DNA of 64,000 bases from Paracoccus limosus (lineage in GTDB: Bacteria; Pseudomonadota; Alphaproteobacteria; Rhodobacterales; Rhodobacteraceae). Numbering within the stretch: position 1 is the stretch's first letter; each line of letters begins with the position of its first letter. The notes beneath the pieces were generated by a model that did no database searches, was not told the origin of the DNA, and was given only the letters and a program-made list of their open reading frames with translations. Shown piece by piece: positions 17,590 through 26,322 of the stretch. The position numbers were made by a program, and so were the translations under genes. Where the stretch lies: NCBI RefSeq assembly GCF_009711185.1, contig NZ_WMIF01000010.1, positions 1 through 64,000 of the forward strand. Reading direction: 5' to 3'.

Positions 17590-18187
17590 CCTGCTGCGGC
17601 TGGCGGCGGGGTGATCCTCGCCGCAGCAACAGCAGCGCGTTGATCGCGATCAGGACCAGCCCGGCGTTCTCGAACCAGAAGTTGAACTTGATCCGCGCGA
17701 AATCCATGTTGATGAGGCTGTCCACGTGATGGAACCCCACCGCCCGCACCAGCACAAAGCCGCACAGCACGGCCAGCCCGACAAGGGCCAGCCCGTTGCC
17801 GCGCAGCCGACCGCGAAGCGAGCGCAGGGCCAGCAGCAGGGCCAGCAGCACGACAAGGATCAGCCCGGCGATAAAGCCGATCTGCACCAGTGCCCGGTTG
17901 TCATACCAGCCTTCGGCATGGGCCATGCAGCGGCCAGTCGCGGTCAGCGCGGTTTGCAGGTCAAGCTGCTTGTTGATCGCCAGAAAGCCCAGCAGCGGCA
18001 CCAGCGTCAGCCACAGGCCGCGTGCCGTGCCGGGCGGGTTGCGCATCGTCACGCGCAGTGCAAGCACGAAACAGGCCAGATAGGACAGCACCGTCAGCCA
18101 GCCCGTGACATCGGGATCGCCGATTCCCGGGGACCATTGCTGCGCAATGCAGGCGCGCAGGGCTGCGAAACTCGTGAAACCAAACAT
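17570..18187 (-). CDS. Multi-pass membrane protein of unknown function
   Basis: 205 residues with about five predicted transmembrane helices ([83 protein letters not shown]). The loop [25 protein letters not shown] between helices 2 and 3 is the most conserved-looking part (quoted here as [17 protein letters not shown]). No family is recognised. It is inserted antisense between leuC and leuD: its last 20 nt overlap the leuC 3' end and its start lies 95 nt from the leuD start. Confidence 0.75.
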
Positions 18188-18281
18188 CTGAAAATCACCC
18201 TTGCGGCGGAAAACATCTGTCGCCGCCATAAAGGTTAACGGCCTGCCACCTGCGCGGCCAGTCAATTCTGCGAGGAAGCAA

Positions 18282-18887
18282 ATGGACAAATTCACCACCC
18301 TGACCGGCATCGCGGCGCCCATGCCGCTGGTCAATATCGACACCGACATGATCATCCCCAAGCAGTTCCTGAAGACGATCCACCGCTCGGGTCTGGGCAA
18401 GAACCTGTTCGACGAGATGCGCTTCAACCCCGATGGCAGCGAAATCGCCGATTTCGTGCTGAACCAGCCGGCCTATCGCGACAGCCAGATCATCGTCGCC
18501 GGCGACAACTTCGGCTGCGGCTCGTCGCGCGAGCATGCGCCCTGGGCCCTGCTGGATTTCGGCATCCGCTGCGTCATTTCGACCAGCTTTGCCGATATCT
18601 TCTACAACAACTGCTTCAAGAACGGCATCCTGCCCATCGTCATGCCGAAAGAGGTGGTCGATGTTCTGATGGAGGACGCCGGCAAGGGCGCGAACGCCCG
18701 CGTTACCGTCGATCTGGAAAACCAGACCGTGACGACCTCGGACGGGCAGAGCTTTGCCTTCGAGGTGGACCCGTTCCGCAAGCATTGCCTGCTGAACGGC
18801 CTCGATGACATCGGCCTGACCATGGAAAAGGCCCCGGTCATCGCCAGTTACGAAACCCAGATGGCGCAGAGCCGCCCTTGGGTCTGA
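18282..18887 (+). CDS. leuD: 3-isopropylmalate dehydratase small subunit
   Basis: Swivel-domain partner of LeuC in leucine synthesis. It has 201 residues, with the diagnostic [16 protein letters not shown] near the start, [17 protein letters not shown] in the middle and [18 protein letters not shown]. The ATG at 18282 follows GAGGAAG at the correct spacing. It has its own upstream region (18188-18281) shared with the divergent membrane gene. The next gene begins inside its last codons. Confidence 0.96.
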   Translation: MDKFTTLTGIAAPMPLVNIDTDMIIPKQFLKTIHRSGLGKNLFDEMRFNPDGSEIADFVLNQPAYRDSQIIVAGDNFGCGSSREHAPWALLDFGIRCVISTSFADIFYNNCFKNGILPIVMPKEVVDVLMEDAGKGANARVTVDLENQTVTTSDGQSFAFEVDPFRKHCLLNGLDDIGLTMEKAPVIASYETQMAQSRPWV

Positions 18888-19945
18888 GGGCGCTTGTCCT
18901 TGCGGCGCTGCTGGCGGGAGCAGGCCTTGGCCTGCCCGCCGGGGCGGCGCCGCTGCGGATCGCCAGCTACAGCCCCGACCTGTCGCGCGACGGGCCGGGG
19001 CTTTTGCTTCGCGATCTGGGACGCAAGGACGCGCAGATCGACGCGGTCGTGGCCATCATCGCCGAGGCGCGCGCCGATGTGCTGCTGCTGACCGGGTTCG
19101 ACTGGGACTATGATGGCCGCGCATTGGCGGCGTTCCGCAAGCGCCTTGCAGAGGCCGGGCTGGACTATCCGCATGTCTTTGCCCCGCGCCCGAATGCCGG
19201 TGTCGAGACCGGGCTGGATCTGGACGGCGACGGCCGGCGGAGCACGGCGGATGACAAGCAGGGCTTCGGGCGCTTCACCGGGCAGGGCGGCATGGTCCTG
19301 CTGTCGCGCCACCCGCTGGGCCCGGTGGTCGATTACAGCGACAGGCTGTGGCGCGATCTGCCCGGCAACAGGATGCCCGACACCTCGCCCGAAGTGGCTG
19401 CGGCGCAGCGGCTGTCCTCGACCGGGCATTGGGATGTGGTGGTGACGGTGGCGGGCCAGCCGCTGCATCTGCTGGCCATGTCGGCCTCGCCACCGGTGTT
19501 CGGGCGCGGCGACCGCAATGCCCGGCGCAATCACGACGAGCTGGCCTTTTGGCTGGGCCATTTGCCGGCGCAGCCCTTCGTGCTGGCGGGCAAGCTGAAC
19601 ATGGACCCGCTGGACAGCGCTGGCGATCCGGGCGCGCTGGCGCGGATCATGGACAAGGTGCAGGACACGCAACCGCGCAGCGACGGCGGGGCGCAGGCCG
19701 GCGGAGCAGGAGTGAACGCCGGGCAAAAGGGCGATCCGGCGCTGGACACCGGCGACTGGCCCGATGAGCGGCCACCCGGCAACCTGCGGGTGGATTACGT
19801 CCTGCCGCAGCAGGGATTGAAGGTGCTGGGCTCGGGCGTGATCTGGCCGGCAGAGGGGCCGCTTGCTAAACTGGCGCTGACCGCGTCGAGCCACCGGCTC
19901 GTCTGGGTCGATCTGGACTGGCCGCCTGCGGATGCGCCCGACTGA
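18878..19945 (+). CDS. Exported endonuclease/exonuclease/phosphatase-fold protein, active site degraded
   Basis: 355 residues with a Sec signal peptide ([18 protein letters not shown]) and then an EEP (DNase I-like) fold. [62 protein letters not shown] and [10 protein letters not shown] are the subfamily blocks. Residues expected at catalytic positions have changed: IASYSPDLS where FNxELS is expected, MSASPP where HATPP is expected, and GKLNMDP where GDxNxDP is expected. Only the late SSHRLVWVD His is kept. Start is TTG at 18878, overlapping leuD by 10 nt. Periplasmic; phosphodiesterase activity is doubtful. Confidence 0.75.
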   Translation: MGLRALVLAALLAGAGLGLPAGAAPLRIASYSPDLSRDGPGLLLRDLGRKDAQIDAVVAIIAEARADVLLLTGFDWDYDGRALAAFRKRLAEAGLDYPHVFAPRPNAGVETGLDLDGDGRRSTADDKQGFGRFTGQGGMVLLSRHPLGPVVDYSDRLWRDLPGNRMPDTSPEVAAAQRLSSTGHWDVVVTVAGQPLHLLAMSASPPVFGRGDRNARRNHDELAFWLGHLPAQPFVLAGKLNMDPLDSAGDPGALARIMDKVQDTQPRSDGGAQAGGAGVNAGQKGDPALDTGDWPDERPPGNLRVDYVLPQQGLKVLGSGVIWPAEGPLAKLALTASSHRLVWVDLDWPPADAPD

Positions 19946-19991
19946 CGGGCCTGTCCGCCTGCGGTCCACTGTCGCGTGAAAGGTCATCAGG

Positions 19992-20615
19992 ATGAATTTC
20001 GGACGCGAGGATGTGGCGGCCCTGCACCGCATTCTGCAATGGCGCAGGGATGTGCGGCATTTCCGCCCCGATCCGATCCCCGAGCCGCTGGTCGAGGAAC
20101 TGGCCGAGGCGATGGAGCGGTCGCCCTCGGTCGGCAATGCCCGGCCATGGCAGGTGGTGCGGGTCGATGATCCGGCCCTGCGCGCCGCGCTGCGGGCCGA
20201 GTTCGCGCGCTGCAATGCCGCGGCGGCGGCGCAATACCACGGCCGGCAGCGCGAGGATTATCAGGCCCTGAAGCTGGCCGGGCTGGACCGCGCGCCGCTG
20301 CAACTGGCGGTGTTTACCCGCATTGACCCCGACGAAGGCCACCGACTGGGCCGCGCGACCATGCCGCAGACCCTGCACCAGTCCACCGCCATGGCGATCC
20401 ATACGCTGTGGCTGGCGGCGCGGGTGCGCAATCTGGGGCTGGGGATGGTGTCGATCCTCGACCCCCAGCGGGTCGGTGCGCTGCTGGACATGCCGCCGGA
20501 TTGGGAGTTCTCGGCCTGGTTGTGTCTGGGCTGGCCGGAGATCGACGATGACACACCGCTGCTGGACCGCACCGGCTGGCAAAAGAACCTGACGCGGAAC
20601 TGGCTGCGGCGCTAG
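19992..20615 (+). CDS. bluB: 5,6-dimethylbenzimidazole synthase BluB
   Basis: Flavin-destructase that converts FMNH2 and oxygen into 5,6-dimethylbenzimidazole, the lower ligand of cobalamin. It has 207 residues of the nitroreductase fold with BluB-specific features: RRDVRHFRPDPIP at the FMN phosphate site, SPSVGNARPW, and GLGMVSILDPQ. The Asp and Ser positions used by BluB to cleave FMN (in RDVRHF and SVGN contexts) are present. No other cobalamin genes are adjacent. It ends 12 nt before the convergent hutD. Confidence 0.92.
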   Translation: MNFGREDVAALHRILQWRRDVRHFRPDPIPEPLVEELAEAMERSPSVGNARPWQVVRVDDPALRAALRAEFARCNAAAAAQYHGRQREDYQALKLAGLDRAPLQLAVFTRIDPDEGHRLGRATMPQTLHQSTAMAIHTLWLAARVRNLGLGMVSILDPQRVGALLDMPPDWEFSAWLCLGWPEIDDDTPLLDRTGWQKNLTRNWLRR

Positions 20616-20626
20616 CCGGGCGGCGG

Positions 20627-21193
20627 CTAGGTGCGGCTGATCTGCACCCGCCATGCGCCCTCGATGCGCGGCGGGAACACGCCGGACGCCGGGCCGTGGC
20701 ACAGCAGCGCATCCAGCGGCGCCAGCGTCAGCGGCCCGGCGGGTCCGGGCAGCTCCAGCGCGCGGGCAGCCAGAACCAGCGTCCAGTCGGCGGTGTCCGG
20801 TCCGGGATCGTCGGTCCCGCGCAGCAGGCGGTGCGACCATGACCCGCGCCGGGTCATCACATTCAGATCGGTGATCGGCTGGCCCAGCAGCCGGGCCGAG
20901 GCCGGCACATCCGCCGCAAAGGCCAAAGGCGGTGTCGCGAGCGTCAGCCGATGCAGGCCCAGCCCCTGCACCTGCAATTCGATGCCATCGCCCGACAGCA
21001 CCGCCAGACTGCGGTCGATCTGCGGAAAGATCGAAAAATCGCCATCCTCGGCCACGCCGGCCATGCTGATGCGCCAGTCGAACCCGTCCAGCCCTGCGGT
21101 CGGCGGCCAGATGGCGATCTCGGTGGTTTCGCCGCGCCCGTTCTTCCACGGCATGCAGCGATGGTCGGCGGCGCGCAGCACTTGCAGGGTCAT
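20627..21193 (-). CDS. HutD/Ves-family cupin-like protein
   Basis: 188 residues of the HutD family, a double beta-barrel (cupin-like) protein. Members sit in histidine-utilisation operons or alone (E. coli Ves) and are thought to sense or tune levels of a pathway intermediate. No enzyme activity is established. The family opening MPWKNGRGETTEIAIWPP and the DFDWRISMA-like block (FDWRISMAGVAEDGDFS) are clear. Its ATG overlaps the stop of the response-regulator gene (ATGA), so it is translationally coupled to a KdpDE-like system instead of hut genes. Confidence 0.85.
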   Translation of the reverse strand: MTLQVLRAADHRCMPWKNGRGETTEIAIWPPTAGLDGFDWRISMAGVAEDGDFSIFPQIDRSLAVLSGDGIELQVQGLGLHRLTLATPPLAFAADVPASARLLGQPITDLNVMTRRGSWSHRLLRGTDDPGPDTADWTLVLAARALELPGPAGPLTLAPLDALLCHGPASGVFPPRIEGAWRVQISRT

Positions 21194-21891
21194 TGCGCCG
21201 CGCCCTCGGGTTCGGCCCAGCGATAGCCGACGCCGGGCTCGGTCAGGATCAGCGCCGGCCGTGCCGGGTCCAGCTCCAGCTTTTGCCGGAGCTGGCCGAT
21301 AAAGACGCGCAGATAGGGCACGTCATCGACATGCGCCGGGCCCCAGACCTGATCCAGCAGCTTGCGATGCGTCATCACCCGTCCCGCATTCGAGGCCAAG
21401 GCCACCAGCAGGTCAAACTCCTTGGGCGTCAGCCGCAAAAGCTCGCCATCGCGGCTGACCTGATGCGCGCCAAGGTCGATTTGCAGCCCGGCCTGACGGA
21501 TCTGGTCGGTGCGGGCCGGATTGCGGCGCGAGCGCAGGCTGACGCGCAGCCGCGCCAGCAACTCACCGATGCCAAAGGGCTTGGCCACGAAATCATCGGC
21601 GCCAAGGTCCAGCGCCATGATCTTTTCCATCTCCTGATCATGCGCCGACAGCACGATCACCGGCAGCGCCGAACGCAACCGCAGCCGTTCGATGACCTCC
21701 TTGCCGTTCATGTCGGGCAGGCCCAGATCAAGGATCAACAGGTCGGGCTCATGCGCGGCGATGCGCGACAGCGCCTCCTGTCCGCTCGCGGCCAGCATGG
21801 TGTCATAGCCGGCAGCGGTCAGGGCATGGCCCAGAAAGCGCTGGATCTGCGGCTCATCATCGACGATCAGGATGGTCTGCCTTGCGCTCAT
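21190..21891 (-). CDS. kdpE: KdpE-like response regulator
   Basis: OmpR-family regulator of 233 residues. The receiver domain (about 6-118) has the acidic pair DDE, phospho-acceptor Asp in LILDLGLPDMNG, Thr/Ser switch in VIVLSAHDQE and Lys in DFVAKPFG. A C-terminal winged helix follows (RLTPKEFDLLVALASNAG, YLRVFIGQLRQKLE, EPGVGYRW). The VDDVPYLRVFIGQLRQKLE segment strongly matches KdpE. It starts 3 nt after the kinase stop. No kdpFABC is in the window, and the divergent neighbour is kup. Confidence 0.85.
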   Translation of the reverse strand: MSARQTILIVDDEPQIQRFLGHALTAAGYDTMLAASGQEALSRIAAHEPDLLILDLGLPDMNGKEVIERLRLRSALPVIVLSAHDQEMEKIMALDLGADDFVAKPFGIGELLARLRVSLRSRRNPARTDQIRQAGLQIDLGAHQVSRDGELLRLTPKEFDLLVALASNAGRVMTHRKLLDQVWGPAHVDDVPYLRVFIGQLRQKLELDPARPALILTEPGVGYRWAEPEGAAQ

Positions 21892-21894
21892 GGC

Positions 21895-23481
21895 TCAGGC
21901 CTGCGGTCCGGCGGGGCCGTGTTCGGGCGGGACGGGCAGGCGGATTTCCAGCACCGCGCCGCCCTGCGGCGTCTGCGCGGCGCGGATATGGCCGCCAAGC
22001 GCGGTGGCGATGCCCTTGCTGATCGGCAGGCCAAGACCCGCGCCCAGCGGCGGGCGGGTCATGCCGTCACTGGCCAGCCATTCGGCGATCGGCCCGGGCA
22101 AGCCACGGCCCCGGTCGGCGACCGACAGCACCATCTCGTTGCCCTGCACCTCGGCCTGCAACCGGATCACGCCGGGCGCGTATTTCACCGCATTCTCGAT
22201 CAGATTGAACAGCGCCTGTTCCAGCAGACCGACCTCGGCTCGGATCATCGGCAGCGCCGGCAGCTGCGTCTCGATCCGGGCATTGGGCCAGGCCCGGCGC
22301 GCCCGCGCGACCGAGGCCTGCGCCACGTCGCCGGCATCAACCCAGGCTAGATGCACCTCCATGCCCGATTGCAGCCGCGTCAGTTGCAGCAGTTTTTCGA
22401 CATAGCGGCCCAGACGCTCGGTTTCTTCCTCGATGGCGGCCAGCAGGTCGGACTGCGCCGAGGGCGACAACGTCGCGCCAAGTTCCCGCAGCGTCGTCAC
22501 CGAGCCCAGAATAGTGGCCAAAGGCGTGCGCAGGTCATGCGACAGCGAGGCCAGCAGCGCGGCGCGCATCTCTTCGCTGGCGGCGCGGCGGCGCTCGGCC
22601 TCGGCCTCTTCGGTCAGGGCCAGCCGCTGCAGGGCCTGCCCGGTCTGGCGCAGGATCACCTCGATCGCCTGCTCGCGCCATGCGCGGTCGCGGCTGTCGG
22701 GCGCGATGCGGGCATGGCCGATCACCGGGCTGCGCTGGTTCGGGGGCTGGCCGGGAATATGGTTGCCCAAGGGATAGAAGCTCAGCTTCGAGCCGCTCCA
22801 GCCTTGCGCCGATGCGAACTCCGCCCGTCCGCGCCGCCAGGCCACATCGGCGGCCTCCAGCTCGCTGGCTTCGGGCAGATAGGATTCGGGCTCCGAGGCC
22901 AGAACGCGCAGCTGGCCTTCCATCGGCCCCAGCGCCAGCGCCGGCCCATGCGCCAGCGCGTTCAGATGCCGCACCGCCACCCGCGCCACCTCGGAGGGGC
23001 TATGCGCGGCGGCAAGCTCGGCCGAGACCTGCGACAGCACCTCCAGCGCCGCCGCGCGTCCCTCGGCGGCATCGACCTGTTCGCGCAGCCGACCCGAAAT
23101 CAGCCCGGTGATCGCCGCCGCCAGCAGAAACACCGCCAGCTTGATGATGTCCTCGGGGCGGGCGATATGCAGGGTGAAATGCGGCTCGACATACATGAAG
23201 TTGACGCCGATCAGCGCGCCAAAGGCGCTGGCGATGCCAACCCAGAAGCCAAAGGCCGCAGCCGAGACCAGCACGGCGGTCAGAAACAGCAGCACCGCCA
23301 CCGATTCCGGCAGGATGTGCCGGGCCGAGCCGACCCCCACCGCCACCAGCAGCAGGATCATCGCCGCCCCCAGCACGCCGCCAAAGCTGGGCGTGCTCAT
23401 CAGGCAACGGTCGTTGCGAAGGCGGGGTGGATCGATGCGATTCATGCCCGGATCTGGCGACAAGCGAGACGCCTTGTCCAT
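21895..23481 (-). CDS. KdpD-type sensor kinase lacking the N-terminal KdpD/USP domains
   Basis: 528 residues corresponding to the C-terminal half of KdpD. Four transmembrane helices of the DUF4118 type (about 30-130; GIASAFGALIGVNFMYVEP) are followed by a GAF-like region and a HisKA domain with phospho-acceptor His in SLSHDLRTPLATI. The HATPase_c domain has LIENAVKYAP, DRGRGLPG and GAGLGLPISKGIA. Full KdpD is near 900 residues, so the KdpD/USP input module is absent. Start is uncertain: ATGs at 23481, 23445 and 23400 are possible and none has a strong ribosome site. Confidence 0.85.
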   Translation of the reverse strand: MDKASRLSPDPGMNRIDPPRLRNDRCLMSTPSFGGVLGAAMILLLVAVGVGSARHILPESVAVLLFLTAVLVSAAAFGFWVGIASAFGALIGVNFMYVEPHFTLHIARPEDIIKLAVFLLAAAITGLISGRLREQVDAAEGRAAALEVLSQVSAELAAAHSPSEVARVAVRHLNALAHGPALALGPMEGQLRVLASEPESYLPEASELEAADVAWRRGRAEFASAQGWSGSKLSFYPLGNHIPGQPPNQRSPVIGHARIAPDSRDRAWREQAIEVILRQTGQALQRLALTEEAEAERRRAASEEMRAALLASLSHDLRTPLATILGSVTTLRELGATLSPSAQSDLLAAIEEETERLGRYVEKLLQLTRLQSGMEVHLAWVDAGDVAQASVARARRAWPNARIETQLPALPMIRAEVGLLEQALFNLIENAVKYAPGVIRLQAEVQGNEMVLSVADRGRGLPGPIAEWLASDGMTRPPLGAGLGLPISKGIATALGGHIRAAQTPQGGAVLEIRLPVPPEHGPAGPQA

Positions 23482-23590
23482 GGTCTTTACGAAAACTTTA
23501 CGCCGCGGCGCGGAATCCCCGTCGAACCTTTATGCCGGTTTGGGCAATCTGCGCTTCTGCCGGACGAGTCCCGGCGCTAGGTAGGATTAT

Positions 23591-25501
23591 ATGGCCAGTC
23601 TGGATACTGATCTGACCGATACCCCGGCCCATTCACACAAGCGTCCCGGCCTGATGTCGCTGTCCCTTGCCGCGATCGGCGTGGTCTATGGCGACATCGG
23701 CACCTCGCCGCTTTACGCCTTTCGCGAGGCGATGCTGGCGGCCGGCGCGACCCATGGTCAGGTCCTGCGCGAGGATGTGCTGGGCGTGCTGTCGCTGATC
23801 GTCTGGGCGCTGATCCTGATCGTGACGGTGAAATATGTCCTGATCCTGCTGCGCGCCGACAACGAGGGCGAGGGCGGCACGCTGTCGCTTCTGGCGCTGG
23901 CGCAGCGCGCCATGGGCCGGCACAACCGCGCCATCCTGCTGCTCGGCATGATCGGCGCGGCGCTGTTTTATGGCGATGCCGCGATCACGCCGGCGGTCTC
24001 GGTGCTGTCGGCGGTCGAGGGGCTGAAGCTGGTGACCCATGAGGTCGATCCCTTCATCGAGCCCATCGCCATCGCCATCATCATCGCGCTGTTTCTGGTG
24101 CAGAATCGGGGCACCGAGGCGGTGGCGCGATTCTTTGGCCCCGTCACTCTGATCTGGTTTCTGGTCATGGCCGCCGCCGGCACGCATTGGATGCTGCAGG
24201 ATCTTGAGGTGCTCTCGGCGGTCAACCCGGCGCATGCGGTGTTCTTCGTGCTCGACAACGGCAAGCTGGGGCTTGTGGTGCTGGGCGCGGTGTTTCTGGC
24301 CGTCACCGGGGCCGAGGCGCTTTATGCCGACATGGGCCATTTCGGCAAGAAACCGATTCAGGTCGCTTGGCTGTTCGTGGCCTTTCCCGCACTTTTGCTG
24401 ACCTATTTCGGGCAGGGCGCGCTGGTGCTGTCGCGGCCCCATGCCATCGAGAACCCGTTCTTTCTGATGTTTCCGGGCTGGGCGCTGCTGCCGGTGGTGG
24501 TTCTGGCGACGCTGGCCACCATCATCGCCAGTCAGGCGGTCATCACCGGAGCCTTCTCGCTGACCCAGCAGGCAGTGCAACTGCACATGCTGCCGCGCAT
24601 GAAGATCCGTCATACCTCCGAGGCGCATCAGGGCCAGATCTATCTGCCGGGCGTGAACCAGTGGCTGATGCTGGCGGTGCTGGCGCTGGTGGTGATGTTC
24701 GGCTCGTCCTCGTCGCTGGCCTCGGCCTATGGCATCAGCGTCACCGGCGCCATGGTGGTGACGGCGACACTGGCCATCATCGTGGCCTACAAGCATTGGA
24801 AGCTGCCGCTGTGGCTGGCGGTCGGCATGATGCTGCCCTTCCTGCTGCTGGACCTGACCTTCCTTGGCGCCAACCTGATCAAGATCGCCGAGGGCGGCTA
24901 TGTGCCGCTGGGTATCGCGGCGGTCATGCTGATCATCATGGCCAGCTGGATCCGGGGCAGCGGCATCGTGGTGATCAAGGACCGCGAGGCCGAGCTGCCG
25001 CTGGATACGCTGCTGGCGCAGATCTCGAAATCGGCCTCGATTGCCACGGTGCCGGGCACGGCGGTGTTCCTGACCTCGACCCCCGACCTGACGCCGGCGG
25101 CGCTGTTGCACAGCCTCAAGCATTTCAAGTCGCTGCACGAGCAGAACGTGATCCTGACCATCCAGACCGCCGAGGTGCCGCGCGTCGCGCTGGAGGACCG
25201 GGTGCGGATCGAAGAGATCGACGACCGCTTCCGCCGCATCGCGCTGCTTTACGGCTATGCCGAGGATCCCGATGTGCCGCAGGCGCTGCTGCAATGCCGC
25301 AAGCAGGGCTGGAAATTCGACATCATGGCGACCTCGTTCATCCTGTCGCGGCGGCGCATCCGCATCTCGACCCGCTCGCGCATCCCGACATGGCAGGGCA
25401 AGCTGTTCATCACCTTGGCGCGCAATGCCGCCGGCGCCTCGGATTATTTCCGCATCCCCGCCGGGCGGGTGGTGGAAATCGGCACGCAGATGAACATCTG
25501 A
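23591..25501 (+). CDS. kup: Low-affinity potassium transporter Kup
   Basis: Inner-membrane K+/H+ symporter of 636 residues. About twelve transmembrane helices occupy residues 20-460, then a ~170-residue cytoplasmic C-terminal domain. The family signature GVVYGDIGTSPLYAFREA is at about residues 30-47. ALFYGDAAITPAVSVLSAVEG and TGAEALYADMGHFGK are further Kup blocks. AGGATTAT precedes the ATG. It diverges across 110 nt from the KdpDE-like two-component system, which could control it. Confidence 0.95.
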   Translation: MASLDTDLTDTPAHSHKRPGLMSLSLAAIGVVYGDIGTSPLYAFREAMLAAGATHGQVLREDVLGVLSLIVWALILIVTVKYVLILLRADNEGEGGTLSLLALAQRAMGRHNRAILLLGMIGAALFYGDAAITPAVSVLSAVEGLKLVTHEVDPFIEPIAIAIIIALFLVQNRGTEAVARFFGPVTLIWFLVMAAAGTHWMLQDLEVLSAVNPAHAVFFVLDNGKLGLVVLGAVFLAVTGAEALYADMGHFGKKPIQVAWLFVAFPALLLTYFGQGALVLSRPHAIENPFFLMFPGWALLPVVVLATLATIIASQAVITGAFSLTQQAVQLHMLPRMKIRHTSEAHQGQIYLPGVNQWLMLAVLALVVMFGSSSSLASAYGISVTGAMVVTATLAIIVAYKHWKLPLWLAVGMMLPFLLLDLTFLGANLIKIAEGGYVPLGIAAVMLIIMASWIRGSGIVVIKDREAELPLDTLLAQISKSASIATVPGTAVFLTSTPDLTPAALLHSLKHFKSLHEQNVILTIQTAEVPRVALEDRVRIEEIDDRFRRIALLYGYAEDPDVPQALLQCRKQGWKFDIMATSFILSRRRIRISTRSRIPTWQGKLFITLARNAAGASDYFRIPAGRVVEIGTQMNI

Positions 25502-25657
25502 CCTTGGCCGCCGGGCCGGGCATCCTGCCGCCGGGGCGGGGTGCCCAGATGCCACAACATCACGATCGGGCGGGATTTTCCGTGCCGCCTTCTCAATCCG
25601 CGCCGGCGCACCTATGATACGCCCACAATTTTACCTTGCATGCTGGATGACGACGCG

Positions 25658-25996
25658 ATGATCCGACCCCTATTCGTCCTTGCCGCCCTTGCCGCGCTGT
25701 CCGGTTGCGTGGCGGCACCTGCCCCCGCGCCAGAGCCCGTCGCCGTGGTCGACCCGGTTCCGGTCACCCCGGTCGCCGGCGTCAGCGGCCTGACCTCGCG
25801 CGAGCCTGATGCCTGCCACGCCAAGACCTATATCTCGGCGCTGGGCCAGCCGGGCACGGTGATCCCGGGTCTGGGCATCACCCGCGAATTCCGAGTGGTG
25901 GAATATCGTGGCATCGAGCCGCAGGAATATAACCCGCTGCGCATCGTCTTCCGTCTGGATGCGGCCGGCAACATCTACAACATCGACTGCGGCTGA
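25658..25996 (+). CDS. I78-family peptidase-inhibitor-like lipoprotein (copy 1)
   Basis: 112 residues. A lipoprotein signal ends in the lipobox LSGC (Cys17), then a Pro/Val/Ala-rich linker, then an I78-like domain. DACHAKTYISALGQPGTVIP, TREFRVVEYRG and LRIVFRLDAAGNIYNIDCG match the small inhibitor fold with a Cys-Cys pair. I78 members inhibit serine proteases in some fungi and bacteria. In alphaproteobacteria their function is unproven. The ATG at 25658 begins the signal; an ATG 18 nt upstream gives a poorer signal. A related gene follows after 4 nt. Confidence 0.75.
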   Translation: MIRPLFVLAALAALSGCVAAPAPAPEPVAVVDPVPVTPVAGVSGLTSREPDACHAKTYISALGQPGTVIPGLGITREFRVVEYRGIEPQEYNPLRIVFRLDAAGNIYNIDCG

Positions 25997-26000
25997 TCCC

Positions 26001-26279
26001 ATGCGCTATGCCATTCTTATGACCCCGCTGCTGCTTCTGGGCTGTGTCGAACCCCAGGAACCCGTCGCGCCGCCGCAACCGCCCGTCGCGCCCGGCTGCA
26101 CCGCCGCCAGCCTGCAAGGGCTGATCGGCCAGCCGAGTGAGGTTGCCGAACGCATGAGCCTGCCGCCTGGCAGCCGTATCATCGGCCCGAACCAGCCGGT
26201 CACGATGGATTTCCGGCCCGACCGCCTGAACATCGAAACAGGCAGGACAGGTCTGATCGAAAAGATCTCCTGCTACTGA
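26001..26279 (+). CDS. I78-family peptidase-inhibitor-like lipoprotein (copy 2)
   Basis: 92 residues with lipobox LLGC (Cys15), a Pro/Val linker and an I78 domain: CTAASLQGLIGQPSEVAERM, GSRIIGPNQPVTMDFRPDRL and IEKISCY. This copy keeps the classical I78 pattern (GLIGQ, then RIIGPNQPVTMD and RLN) better than copy 1. It starts 4 nt after the preceding stop, so the pair is probably co-transcribed and arose by duplication. Predicted to be tethered to the periplasmic face of the outer membrane. Confidence 0.78.
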   Translation: MRYAILMTPLLLLGCVEPQEPVAPPQPPVAPGCTAASLQGLIGQPSEVAERMSLPPGSRIIGPNQPVTMDFRPDRLNIETGRTGLIEKISCY

Positions 26280-26287
26280 TCGCGGCG

Positions 26288-26309
26288 CCGGCGGCGATTG
26301 CGCCGCCGG
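26288..26309. terminator. Bidirectional hairpin between convergent genes
   Basis: A perfect 9-bp stem CCGGCGGCG/CGCCGCCGG with ATTG loop, 8 nt after the I78 stop and 13 nt before the end of the convergent epimerase gene. T-runs are poor on both sides. Confidence 0.5.
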
Positions 26310-26322
26310 TTGCCTCCATCGA

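Noticed and set aside
19946..19991. Cobalamin riboswitch before bluB
   Set aside because: Only 46 nt separate bluB from the previous gene, far too short for the element, and no B12-box was seen.
23633..25555. 640-codon open frame antisense to kup
   Set aside because: Same reversed-codon composition, no domain; kup on the other strand is unambiguous.
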